Made by a program: the position numbers and the translations under genes
The notes under the pieces: model-generated
Told to the model about the DNA's origin: nothing
Seen by the model: only the letters and a program-made list of their open reading frames with translations
The model's database searches: none
Shown here: piece by piece, positions 1-7,720 of the stretch
Layout of the letters: the number at the start of each line of letters is the position of its first letter
Position numbering within the stretch: the first letter of the stretch is position 1
Source of the DNA: Lachnospiraceae bacterium
GTDB lineage: Bacteria > Bacillota > Clostridia > Lachnospirales > Lachnospiraceae
Direction of reading: 5' to 3'
Length of the DNA: 55,467 nucleotides
Assembly: GCA_021202635.1 (NCBI GenBank)
Contig: JAJQCQ010000066.1
Coordinates: 1 to 55,467 of the forward strand

Positions 1-52
1 GTGGGGGTGAAGCTATCATCTCCTTAGCGTATGATCTTATCTTAATGACATT

Positions 53-97
53 GGGGTGTGACCTGTAATGAGGAATGAATGTTACTGTTCACACCCC
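53..97. repeat. Palindromic repeat, family B half-units, 3' of gmk
   Basis: Inverted arms GGGGTGTGA (53-61) and TCACACCCC (89-97), with GTAA and GTTAC facing each other inside. The same GTTAC...TCACACC / GGTGTGACC.GTAAC vocabulary recurs at 34068-34125 and, more loosely, at 30564-30626. It abuts the stop codon of the guanylate kinase gene, and there is no U-run to make it a classical terminator. Bases 1-52 hold nothing I can call. Confidence 0.5.
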
Positions 98-696
98 TAT
101 CTGTTTTCCAGCCTCTCCCGTATATATTCCGCCAGCTCATTCATACAGATTTCCCTGTCACCGTTGTTTGAAAATCGTTTCGTAATCCCGGCGTGCATGA
201 TATTTTCTTCGGAAAAATCCTCCTGATCGGCCAGGAATCTGCGGCACATTTCGGAATAATCCGGCACAGCCTGCTTTTTTTCCCGCTTCATGGCACGCTC
301 CAGTCGTTGTTCATCCTCTACCTCAATATACAGCGGCACCACCCTGTCGGCGCCGTAATAATCCCGGATCTTTTCGTATGATACCAGTGTCCCCAGCGCG
401 AGATAATGAAACTGTTCCAGATCAATCAAATCGCTGTCTGCCGTAAAATAATGCCAGGGTCCCTGCACCGTATCGTAGGTTCTGAGCTCAATCACTTTCC
501 CATCCGCCTGCATCTGCTGCAAAACATCCACAGTCACAAAATGATATTCCACTCCATCGGTCTCCTTCGCGCGGATCGGGCGCGTCGTATACAGGACGAT
601 CGGGCGAAGCTGCAGCTCTGTCCTGGAAAGGAGTTCCGCATAGATCGTATCCTTTCCGCTCGCACTTTTTCCCATAATATAAAATATCTTTCCCAT
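97..696 (-). CDS. Guanylate kinase family protein
   Basis: Cytoplasmic nucleotide kinase predicted to phosphorylate GMP to GDP with ATP. The N-terminus is MGKIFYIMGKSASGKDT, where GKSASGKD is the P-loop. The family's YTTRP and GVEYHFV motifs follow at about residues 35-55, and DEQRLERAMKRE lies in the lid region. At 199 aa it matches the usual length of about 200. I chose the ATG at 696 because GGAGAG lies about 9 nt upstream; an in-frame upstream start would run into the next gene. It sits 5 nt downstream of the Orn/Lys/Arg decarboxylase gene, so the two are almost certainly co-transcribed. The P-loop reads SASGKD rather than the GPSGAGK of canonical Gmk, so this may be a paralogue rather than the only essential Gmk of the cell. 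Confidence 0.85.
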   Translation of the reverse strand: MGKIFYIMGKSASGKDTIYAELLSRTELQLRPIVLYTTRPIRAKETDGVEYHFVTVDVLQQMQADGKVIELRTYDTVQGPWHYFTADSDLIDLEQFHYLALGTLVSYEKIRDYYGADRVVPLYIEVEDEQRLERAMKREKKQAVPDYSEMCRRFLADQEDFSEENIMHAGITKRFSNNGDREICMNELAEYIRERLENR

Positions 697-701
697 TTTC
701 T

Positions 702-2138
702 CTAACTCTCCATTACTACACACTGAATGGTTCTTCCGCCGTAGTCTGCCAGTCCCTGTACATTTAATCCGCTCTCCCGATCACGGATGATCCGAGCGGG
801 CAATTCCTTCGGGATGCGCTCTCCAGGCACTAAAATCGGAATTCCGGGCGGATAAAGATAGACAAATTCCGCCGCCAGCCGTCCCGGACTATCCTCCAGC
901 AAAACCGTCTCATGAGGGAGCCCATCCGCTTCTGTCATCGTGAGAATTGCCTCCGTGTGTACCATGGACAGCGGGTAAGAGCTGCACAACACAGCATCAC
1001 CGATTTCTCCCTCCAGCCATGTGTCCGTCTCCAGAAGCGCACGTTCCAGACGGTCAAATCCTTCCTGTATATCCGCGACCGTCATAATCGTCGTAATATA
1101 TCGTTCTGCGGCCATTTCTGTCTCCAAATGATATGCTTCCCGCAGTATCTTTGCAAGCTCCGGTCCGCTCAGCCCCCCGCACGCTTCGGTCGAAATCAAT
1201 AGTTTCGACCGGTCAAACGCAAACGCATGCAGCCCGGATTCCTCCCCCGTCACAAGATGCAGGCGCTTCATCTTCCCAAGATGTTCCCACAGCGCATGCA
1301 GCCGCCCTGCAAAACCGTCAAACAGTTCCTTTTTCTGTGTCTCCATCAGACGAATACACTCATCCATCCCGGCCATCAGGACATAACTGGGACTGCTGCT
1401 CTGAAAAATACCAAGATACTTCCGCAGCCGCTCCCGGTTCACGCGTGCCCCTTTTACATGGAGAAGAGCGGTCTGCGTCAGGGACGGCATCGTCTTATGC
1501 AAACTGTTGATCACGATATCCGCCCCACAGGAAAGCGCCGTTTCCGGGAAATACGGATGCATCGCGAAATGCGCACCGTGTGCCTCATCTACAATCAGGA
1601 TCGCGCCCGCCCGGTGTACCACATCCGCAATCGCGCGGATATCCGATCCCACACCGTCATAGGTCGGGGATGTAATCAGAACTGCCTCGGTCCCCGCTTC
1701 AAGTGCAGCTGTCACCTGCTCCGGGCGAATGCTCCCGCATATGCCGCGCCGCGTATCCATATCCGGATAAAGCCAGCTCACACGAAGCCCGTTTAAAAGC
1801 GCCGCATGATAAGCGGCCTTATGACTGTTCCGCGCCATCAGAATCCGGCCGCCGCGCCGGACGGAAGCAGAAACTGCGGCCAGAATGCCGCAGGTGCTTC
1901 CGTTTACCAGATAATACGTCTCATCAGCACCATACAGTCTTGCCGCCCGCTTCTGCGCTTCCAGAAGGATTCCTTCCGCGTGATGCAGATTATCGAAGCC
2001 CTCAATTTCCGTAATGTCAATTGCAAACGCATCCCCGAACAGGTGCATCTGGCGTTTATGTCCCGGCATATGCAAAGGGTATGCATCCGATGCCGTATAT
2101 TCTTTTAACTGATCCAACAAGTAGTCACTCAACCCCAA
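702..2138 (-). CDS. Orn/Lys/Arg decarboxylase family (fold-type I PLP enzyme)
   Basis: Predicted PLP-dependent basic amino-acid decarboxylase of the short Firmicutes type (478 aa, like SpeA/YaaO), feeding polyamine synthesis in the cytoplasm. PLP-binding signatures are visible: NGSTCGI near residue 80, DEAHGAH near 185, and SLHKTMPSLTQTA near 215, whose Lys should form the Schiff base. The N-terminal PLHMPGHKR is typical of the family. The C-terminal small domain contains PPGIPILVPGE, as expected. It lies immediately upstream of the guanylate kinase gene and 17 nt downstream of the deacetylase gene. The exact substrate (arginine, lysine or ornithine) cannot be read from sequence. Confidence 0.9.
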   Translation of the reverse strand: MGLSDYLLDQLKEYTASDAYPLHMPGHKRQMHLFGDAFAIDITEIEGFDNLHHAEGILLEAQKRAARLYGADETYYLVNGSTCGILAAVSASVRRGGRILMARNSHKAAYHAALLNGLRVSWLYPDMDTRRGICGSIRPEQVTAALEAGTEAVLITSPTYDGVGSDIRAIADVVHRAGAILIVDEAHGAHFAMHPYFPETALSCGADIVINSLHKTMPSLTQTALLHVKGARVNRERLRKYLGIFQSSSPSYVLMAGMDECIRLMETQKKELFDGFAGRLHALWEHLGKMKRLHLVTGEESGLHAFAFDRSKLLISTEACGGLSGPELAKILREAYHLETEMAAERYITTIMTVADIQEGFDRLERALLETDTWLEGEIGDAVLCSSYPLSMVHTEAILTMTEADGLPHETVLLEDSPGRLAAEFVYLYPPGIPILVPGERIPKELPARIIRDRESGLNVQGLADYGGRTIQCVVMES

Positions 2139-2155
2139 AAACCTCCAGTCCGGAC

Positions 2156-3115
2156 TCAGGCACTCTCATCCGCCTGCGTCAGCTCCTCCAATGTTCCAAA
2201 CCGGTATCCCATCTCTTCCCATCGCGTCAGCAGCTCGTCAAGGATTGCCGCATTTGTCGATGAAGTATTGTGCAGCAGCACCACCGCGCCTGGATGGATC
2301 CGGCCAAGCAGCTTTTCAAAGGCTTCTTCCTCGGTCGGCTGGTCGTCCTGGTACCAGTCGACATAGGCCAGGCTCCAGAAAAAGGTCCGGTATCCCAGCT
2401 CCTGTGCCATCAGGAGATTGCTCTGGCTGTACTTGCCCTGCGGCGGGCGGTAATAATTCGAAATTTCCTGCCCGGTCGCCTCATAAAACAGCTTCTCCAG
2501 TTCCTCTATTTCCGCCTGAAAGGATTCCATATCCGAGATCGCAGACATGTCAGGATGATGTGCCGTGTGATTTCCCACGGTATGCCCTTCCGCGAGCATC
2601 TGATTTACCAGGCCTGGATTATCCTCCACAAAATTTCCGACGACAAAAAAGGTCACAGAGACACCGTGTTTTTTCAGTGCCGATAAAATCGCCGGCGTAT
2701 TTCCGTTCTCATATCCGCAGTCAAAGGTCAGATATATCACCTTTTCCTCTGTATCGTCAACAAAATATGCATCGAACTGCGCCAGCTCCTCTGCTGTGGC
2801 ATTTGCGACCGGCGTTTTTCCTTCCTCCTGAAAGCTCAGCCCCCAGTTTTCCGTCGCCTCTGCTGACAAAACGGTGCGCTCCAAAACCGCAGTCCCGGCA
2901 TTCTCCGATAATGTCACATCTGTCCCTTCACCGGCCGACTCTGAGACGTCCCCGTCGCCGGTGGTTTCCCCCGCCGCTTCCGAGCTCTGTCTGCTCGCGG
3001 ACGGCTCGCCTGCAGTCAGATACGCAGCCAGCCTCCCTGTAAAAAAAGCGGCGATAAACAGAACTGCCACCGCCGCCTTTTTCCAGAACACTACTTCATT
3101 TCCATTTTGAAACAT
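2156..3115 (-). CDS. Polysaccharide deacetylase, PdaA-like, membrane-anchored
   Basis: NodB-type de-N-acetylase acting outside the membrane on peptidoglycan or another N-acetylated glycan. The N-terminus carries one hydrophobic anchor (VAVLFIAAFFTG), followed by a Ser/Thr/Glu-rich linker to about residue 100. The catalytic domain starts with IYLTFDCGYENGNT (motif 1, catalytic Asp), then HTVGNHTAHHPDMS (metal-binding His pair) and YYRPPQGKYS. TFDCGYENG is typical of the PdaA group linked to the spore cortex. The start is uncertain: ATG 3115 gives a clean anchor, while ATG 3172 adds 19 residues; neither has a strong ribosome binding site. The next gene upstream on the same strand is the foldase at 3292-4491. 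Confidence 0.87.
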   Translation of the reverse strand: MFQNGNEVVFWKKAAVAVLFIAAFFTGRLAAYLTAGEPSASRQSSEAAGETTGDGDVSESAGEGTDVTLSENAGTAVLERTVLSAEATENWGLSFQEEGKTPVANATAEELAQFDAYFVDDTEEKVIYLTFDCGYENGNTPAILSALKKHGVSVTFFVVGNFVEDNPGLVNQMLAEGHTVGNHTAHHPDMSAISDMESFQAEIEELEKLFYEATGQEISNYYRPPQGKYSQSNLLMAQELGYRTFFWSLAYVDWYQDDQPTEEEAFEKLLGRIHPGAVVLLHNTSSTNAAILDELLTRWEEMGYRFGTLEELTQADESA

Positions 3116-3291
3116 ACCACTGCCCTGCTTCGCTTTTTCTACAGCATATGCAGCCAGCCGGGCAAATATCATCGCAATCAGCGCTCATTCTCACGACTCT
3201 TCACCGTTCCGCGGACTGCAATGAGGCTTTTAGCGCTTGCGATTCGTGTATCAGGCGATGCAGAATGAGCAAATCATTTCGCGACAGATCC

Positions 3292-4491
3292 TTACGCTTC
3301 GGTCTCTGTCTCCGTCTCTGTCTCACCTTCGGAAATCACCTCGATCACTGCGTTCTCCTGCAGGAACTCATAGACCTTATCCATCAGGAAATACCGCGTC
3401 AGATCCTCTTTGCTGTAATATTCCTCCATCTCCTCCGGAGTCTCACACCCATAATACTCCGCGTACTCCTCCAGGCATTCCTGGTATTCTTCATCCGAGA
3501 TCTCCATCTCCTCCGTCTCTGCAACCGCAATCAGAAGCAGCTCCTGCTGCAGGCTCTCCTTCACCGCATCCTCCAGAAGCTCCATAAACTCCTCTTCCGA
3601 ACCAAAATAGGCCTCGATAAAATCCGTATATTCCATCGAATAGTAGCCTGCGATCAGCTCATAATACGCAACTGCGTCATCCACACAGTAATCCACCAGA
3701 TCCTGCGGGTACTCCGTGATCTCAGACCCGGCCGCAAGCGCCGTATAAAGCGCCTCCTGCACATTGTAAAGCCACGTATCATCCGCATCCTCCTCCAGGT
3801 AGCTGCGGATATATTCCAAGTAAGAGTCCACATCCGTATATTCCCCATCCGTGGCCGTCTCCACCACTTCATCCGACAGCTCCGGCACACTCATAATCGA
3901 ATTCACGGTGACCGTAAACACGACATCCTGCCCGGCCAGCTCGTCATAATAATAATCCTCCGGGAAAGTCAGGTTCAGATCAACAGTCTCTCCCGCTTCC
4001 ACCCCGATCAGGCCTTCCTCAAAACCGTCAATGAAAGTGCCGGAGCCGATCTCCAGCTCGTAATCTCCGGAGCCGCCATCAAACTCCACGCCGTCCAGCG
4101 TACCCACATAAGTAATATCCACGGTATCGCCTTCCTGCACTGTGCCCTCTGTCAGCCATTCCACTGCATCCGAATAGCTGATCAGTTCTTCTGCCTCCGC
4201 CAGGACATCCTCATCGGTCACTTCCACAGAATCCACCTGAACCGTCAGTCCCTTGTATTCGCCAAGCACCACATAATCCAGTGCTGTATAAGTCGGCCGC
4301 ACTGCCTCTGTCTCCGCTTCTGTCACATCCTCTGTATCTTCTTCCACGATCACATCTGCGTCTGTTTCGCTCTCTGCAGCCGCTTCCGTCTCCACAGCCT
4401 CCGTCTCGTCTGCCATCACAGCAGCCGGAGCCACACTGACCGCCATCACACAGGCACACGAAAACGCCATCAAAACATTTTTTCTTTTCAT
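3292..4491 (-). CDS. Secreted trigger-factor-like peptidyl-prolyl isomerase
   Basis: Predicted extracytoplasmic foldase. A signal peptide (MKRKNVLMAFSCACVMAVS, cleavage likely after AVMA) is followed by an acidic Glu/Thr-rich linker, an FKBP-type PPIase domain at about residues 120-210 (EGDTVDITYVGTLDGVEF, then GSGTFIDGFEEGLIG), and a helical trigger-factor C-terminal-like region to about 385. The extreme C-terminus is an acidic ET repeat. Cytoplasmic trigger factor has a ribosome-binding N-terminal domain with a GFRxGKxP motif; here that domain is absent and replaced by the signal peptide. The ATG at 4491 has a good GGAAGGA site 8-13 nt upstream. Longer in-frame starts lack this and would bury the signal peptide. 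No lipobox follows the signal, so I expect release or non-covalent wall association. Confidence 0.85.
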   Translation of the reverse strand: MKRKNVLMAFSCACVMAVSVAPAAVMADETEAVETEAAAESETDADVIVEEDTEDVTEAETEAVRPTYTALDYVVLGEYKGLTVQVDSVEVTDEDVLAEAEELISYSDAVEWLTEGTVQEGDTVDITYVGTLDGVEFDGGSGDYELEIGSGTFIDGFEEGLIGVEAGETVDLNLTFPEDYYYDELAGQDVVFTVTVNSIMSVPELSDEVVETATDGEYTDVDSYLEYIRSYLEEDADDTWLYNVQEALYTALAAGSEITEYPQDLVDYCVDDAVAYYELIAGYYSMEYTDFIEAYFGSEEEFMELLEDAVKESLQQELLLIAVAETEEMEISDEEYQECLEEYAEYYGCETPEEMEEYYSKEDLTRYFLMDKVYEFLQENAVIEVISEGETETETETEA

Positions 4492-4579
4492 AAAAGTAAG
4501 TCCTTCCTTTTCCTGAGTTTTAAAAAAACAGGCCCGCCGCAGTCCAGCAAAGCATTCCGGCCCGGCAGACATTTTAACC

Positions 4580-4585
4580 AGTATA
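4580..4585 (-). promoter_or_regulatory. Putative -10 box upstream of foldase gene
   Basis: On the minus strand TATACT lies about 90 nt before the foldase start. A recognisable -35 is weak (CTGTAA at 17 bp), so this is a tentative call. Confidence 0.3.
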
Positions 4586-4643
4586 TCATATCTGCGCATT
4601 TTTTACAGCTATTTTAAAAAAATTAAGATTAACTGATTTATAC

Positions 4644-4672
4644 TTGCCCTTTTGCCCAAAGAATGGTAAAAT
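4644..4672 (+). promoter_or_regulatory. Putative sigma-A promoter for the 178-aa membrane protein
   Basis: TTGCCC (4644-4649), a 17-bp spacer and TAAAAT (4667-4672), about 50 nt before the ATG at 4724. Confidence 0.55.
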
Positions 4673-4723
4673 AAGCGGCAGTGAAATCACAAAAGAAACA
4701 AAACCTAAGTCACGGAGGTGCCT

Positions 4724-5260
4724 ATGTCAACCTTTCTAAAAGTATTACTGATCATCCTGATTATCCTTGTAGTCGCGCTGGTAGTGCTCTATTTTGTCGG
4801 GCGGCGGATGCAGAAAAAGCAGATCGCACAGGAAGAACAGATGGAGGCCGCGAAGCAGACCGTTTCGATGCTGATTATAGATAAGAAGATGCTGCCCGTC
4901 AAAGAATCCGGTCTTCCCCAGATGGTGATTGACCAGACGCCGAAGCTGATGCGCCGCTCAAAGCTGCCGATCGTGAAGGCAAAGGTTGGCTCCCGTATTA
5001 TGACGCTGGTCGCCGATGCCAAAGTGTTCGACGTGATTCCGGTCAAAAAGGAAGTCAAGGCTGTCGTCAGCGGCATCTACATCATGGAAGTCAAAAGTGT
5101 CCGCGGCGGTACACTGGAGAAAAAACCGGCAGGGAAGCCCAAGCTGCGTGAACGGATGGCATCCTTTGTTTCCAGGAAGCAGAAAGAGCTGAACGAAGAA
5201 GAAAAGACAATGAAGTCACAGAAAACGCAAAAGTCATCCAAAAAATCAAACAAAGCCTGA
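4724..5260 (+). CDS. Small membrane-anchored hypothetical protein
   Basis: I do not recognise the family. The 178-aa product starts with a strong transmembrane helix (VLLIILIILVVALVVLYFVG, residues about 5-26) with a positive flank (RRMQKKQ), so the body probably faces the cytoplasm. Residues about 45-125 look like a compact mixed alpha/beta domain (TVSMLIIDKKMLPVKESG, then VKAKVGSRIMTLVADAKVF), and the last 50 residues are highly basic and Lys/Ser-rich. The start at ATG 4724 is fixed by GGAGG at 4714-4718. It is the only plus-strand gene between 1 and 7.7 kb and has its own promoter and terminator. Confidence 0.8.
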   Translation: MSTFLKVLLIILIILVVALVVLYFVGRRMQKKQIAQEEQMEAAKQTVSMLIIDKKMLPVKESGLPQMVIDQTPKLMRRSKLPIVKAKVGSRIMTLVADAKVFDVIPVKKEVKAVVSGIYIMEVKSVRGGTLEKKPAGKPKLRERMASFVSRKQKELNEEEKTMKSQKTQKSSKKSNKA

Positions 5261-5270
5261 AAATAGTTGC

Positions 5271-5298
5271 AGTCCCGCCAGAAATGGCGGGACTTTTT
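5271..5298 (+). terminator. Rho-independent terminator
   Basis: Perfect 9-bp stem AGTCCCGCC / GGCGGGACT with a 6-nt loop followed by TTTTTC, 10 nt after the stop of the 178-aa gene. Confidence 0.9.
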
Positions 5299-5344
5299 CT
5301 TATGCTCTGAGTTGTGAGACATTGCCCAAATCATCCCTGCTAAT

Positions 5345-5857
5345 CTACCGCCCTTCCGCAGAAGGCATAGCGGTCACCGTCTGCGGCGGTGTCCAAAGCG
5401 AAGACAGCGGTGGGAGATGATCCTTCGTCATAATGCGGATTCGGATCCGGCTGTCCGATACGTGCTCGTAATTGAGCTCCAGGGCATAATCGACCATGAT
5501 CTCAATCAGCTCCTCACTTTCCGAGACCTGCATTGCACCCACATCAAAACCAGCGAGCAGGTTCCCGGCCGGCGTATTGTACCAGCTCACATTCTTCGAA
5601 TTTTCCTCAAAAATCATTTTTGTATATATCGTGCCCCGACGGAGTACTTCCAGATGGCGGTCGCGCAGCGTGATTCGATTTTTCATCACCTCTCCGCTCT
5701 CTTCGTCCATCTCTTCGTATTCCACATAATGCTTTCCGTTGCGCAGATGATACGTTCCGGGAGAGAAAACCTCCACCTCGTTATCCTCCGCTGAACCATT
5801 GCCAGCCCCCTTCACATGATGGAGGCCCTTTACACTCACCCATACATCCTTTGTCAT
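5345..5857 (-). CDS. DUF1934 (YwiB-like) beta-barrel protein
   Basis: 170-aa cytoplasmic protein of the DUF1934 family, which has a calycin-like barrel and an unassigned molecular role. Family features seen are VFSPGTYHLRNGKHYVEYEE near residue 30, the alternating beta pattern KNRITLRDRHLEVLRRG near 60, and the C-terminal LELNYEHVSDSRIRIRI. AGAGGA lies 8 nt before the ATG. It lies 80 nt downstream of murI on the same strand, and the same operon probably includes yigZ. Confidence 0.82.
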   Translation of the reverse strand: MTKDVWVSVKGLHHVKGAGNGSAEDNEVEVFSPGTYHLRNGKHYVEYEEMDEESGEVMKNRITLRDRHLEVLRRGTIYTKMIFEENSKNVSWYNTPAGNLLAGFDVGAMQVSESEELIEIMVDYALELNYEHVSDSRIRIRIMTKDHLPPLSSLWTPPQTVTAMPSAEGR

Positions 5858-5937
5858 TCTTCTGTCCTCTAGCTAATGTGGGGAACGGTTTTGTTCCGCG
5901 ATATTCCGCTTCCCTGCTTTCCGTCAAACACCGGCCA

Positions 5938-6777
5938 TCAGTAATCCTCGATATTAATCTTCTGTATTGTCTCGATATCGTAAGGCAGGATCGAATTGGC
6001 AAACTTTCCGAACTTTTCCGCCATATCGCTGACGAAGAACCGATATGGTTCCGTCGCAGGGGGATCCGCGGGTTCATCCGGATTCTCAAGACCCTCCCGC
6101 TTCAAAAGCTCTCCCAGCTCTTTTGCCGTCTCATAGGCAGGATTCACCAGTGTAATCCTCTCACCCACAAGCTCCCGGATCAGGGAGCGCAGCAGCGGGT
6201 AATGCGTACAGCCCAAAATCAGGCTGTCTATATCTTTCTCCAGCAATTCATCCAGGTAGCGCCGTGCGACCTCCTTCGTAACCGGGTCCTTCAGCCACCC
6301 CTCCTCTACCAGCGGGCAAAACAGCGGACAGGCTTTTTCATAAACCGTAATCGCCGGGTCTTCTTCGTAAATCAGCTTCTGGTACATGTGACTGTTGATC
6401 GTGCTCTCCGTCCCGATCACACCGACCCGCCGATTCCAGGTCGCGCTCACCGCCACCCGGGCACCCGGGCGAATCACGCCAAGGATCGGAATATCCAGCT
6501 CCTTCTCCACCTCATCCAGCGCCAGCGCACTCGCGGTATTACAGGCAATCACAATCGCCTTGACGTCCTGTGTCCGCAGAAAATGTATGATCTGCCGCGC
6601 ATAGCGGACAATCGTAACCTTCGACTTACTGCCATACGGTACGCGCGCCGTGTCCCCAAAATAAACGATATGTTCCTTCGGAAGATTCCTCATAATCTCC
6701 CGGGCCACGGTCAGGCCGCCGACACCCGAGTCAAACACACCGATAGACGCCCTGCAATCCATATGATTCGTTTCCAT
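5938..6777 (-). CDS. murI: Glutamate racemase
   Basis: Interconverts L- and D-glutamate to supply D-Glu for peptidoglycan. At 279 aa it has the usual length. The diagnostic motifs are present: GVFDSGVGGLTV at the N-terminus, YFGDTARVPYG near residue 40, catalytic Cys in IACNTASA near residue 80, and the second catalytic Cys in LGCTHYPLL near residue 195. GAGG precedes the ATG by 8 nt. It sits in a minus-strand cluster yigZ-murI-DUF1934. Confidence 0.96.
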   Translation of the reverse strand: METNHMDCRASIGVFDSGVGGLTVAREIMRNLPKEHIVYFGDTARVPYGSKSKVTIVRYARQIIHFLRTQDVKAIVIACNTASALALDEVEKELDIPILGVIRPGARVAVSATWNRRVGVIGTESTINSHMYQKLIYEEDPAITVYEKACPLFCPLVEEGWLKDPVTKEVARRYLDELLEKDIDSLILGCTHYPLLRSLIRELVGERITLVNPAYETAKELGELLKREGLENPDEPADPPATEPYRFFVSDMAEKFGKFANSILPYDIETIQKINIEDY

Positions 6778-6808
6778 TGCGTGAACCTCGTTTTTGTGAT
6801 AGTTATAT

Positions 6809-6838
6809 CAGTTCAGAACGGCATGCCCTTCTGAACTG
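6809..6838. repeat. Palindromic repeat, family C
   Basis: Perfect 10-bp arms CAGTTCAGAA / TTCTGAACTG between yigZ and murI. TTTTATC follows on the plus strand. Related palindromes built from TTCAGAA...TTCTGAA occur at 38142, 43033 and 47201. Confidence 0.7.
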
Positions 6839-6848
6839 TTTTATCATT

Positions 6849-7487
6849 TTAAAACAAAACCGCTTCTCCGTCAACCATCGCGTAGCAAACCATGGTTTCC
6901 TCCGGAAATTCTGCCCTGCCGGCGGTCGCCTCCGTCACAGCCTCCCGCAACGCAGACGCCTGCGCTTTCGGAACGACTGTACGCAAAAGCACAGCATCCG
7001 TATACTCGGAATCCAGTACCGGCAGGCCGCGCGAACCCAGCAAATACTGAATTCTGCCAATCCCGCCATAATCCATCCGGATCGCCAGCCGCACTCCCTC
7101 CTGCTTTTCAATAATGGTACTGCTTCTGAGTCCTTCCTGCACAGACTTTGAATAGGCGCGCACCAGGCCGCCCGTCCCCAAAAGAACGCCGCCAAAATAC
7201 CGTGTCACTACCACAACCATATTGTGAACGTCCTCGCCCAGCAATACCTCCAGCATGGGCCGGCCCGCCGTTCCCTGCGGCTCGCCGTCATCACTGCAGC
7301 GCTGCAGCTCCTGACGTTCTCCGATCACATAAGCAAAACAATTATGCCTCGCGTCCCAATATTTCTTCTTTGTGGCGGCAATAAAAGCCAACGCATCCTC
7401 TTCGCTGTCCACCGGGCGCACCGTTGCGATAAAACGGGATTTTTTTTCCACAATCTCGGCCTCGCCGCCTTTGTATACAATCTTCAT
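6849..7487 (-). CDS. YigZ/IMPACT family protein
   Basis: 212-aa member of the UPF0029 (YigZ/YvyE) family related to eukaryotic IMPACT, a ribosome/translation-stress regulator; its bacterial role is unsettled. Seen: KKSRFIATVRPV near residue 15, the family signature DDGEPQGTAGRPML near 65, and VVVTRYFGGVLLGTGGLVRAY near 85. The C-terminal ferredoxin-like domain ends in VDGEAVLF. I start at ATG 7487 because GGAAGAGG lies about 10 nt upstream; an ATG nine codons earlier overlaps that site. Confidence 0.92.
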   Translation of the reverse strand: MKIVYKGGEAEIVEKKSRFIATVRPVDSEEDALAFIAATKKKYWDARHNCFAYVIGERQELQRCSDDGEPQGTAGRPMLEVLLGEDVHNMVVVVTRYFGGVLLGTGGLVRAYSKSVQEGLRSSTIIEKQEGVRLAIRMDYGGIGRIQYLLGSRGLPVLDSEYTDAVLLRTVVPKAQASALREAVTEATAGRAEFPEETMVCYAMVDGEAVLF

Positions 7488-7720
7488 AGAACCGAAACCT
7501 CTTCCTTCCTTCATCTGTCTGTCATCTTACTACAAAATCTCCCTCGCAGCAACCACACAAAACAAAATGGACACCATAACCGCGGTATAAAACTGCCTGT
7601 TTCAGAGAATACTACATAAATGTTATTCTGGCGAAGACAATCTTTGCTTCGATCACCATCAGCAGGCAAAGCATCACAGGCACAAAACAGTATGCAGGTT
7701 CACAGAAAGGATCGGCCCTT

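Noticed and set aside
3148-4617. Long plus-strand open frame of 489 codons
   Set aside because: Antisense to the foldase gene; Leu/Arg/His-rich shadow.
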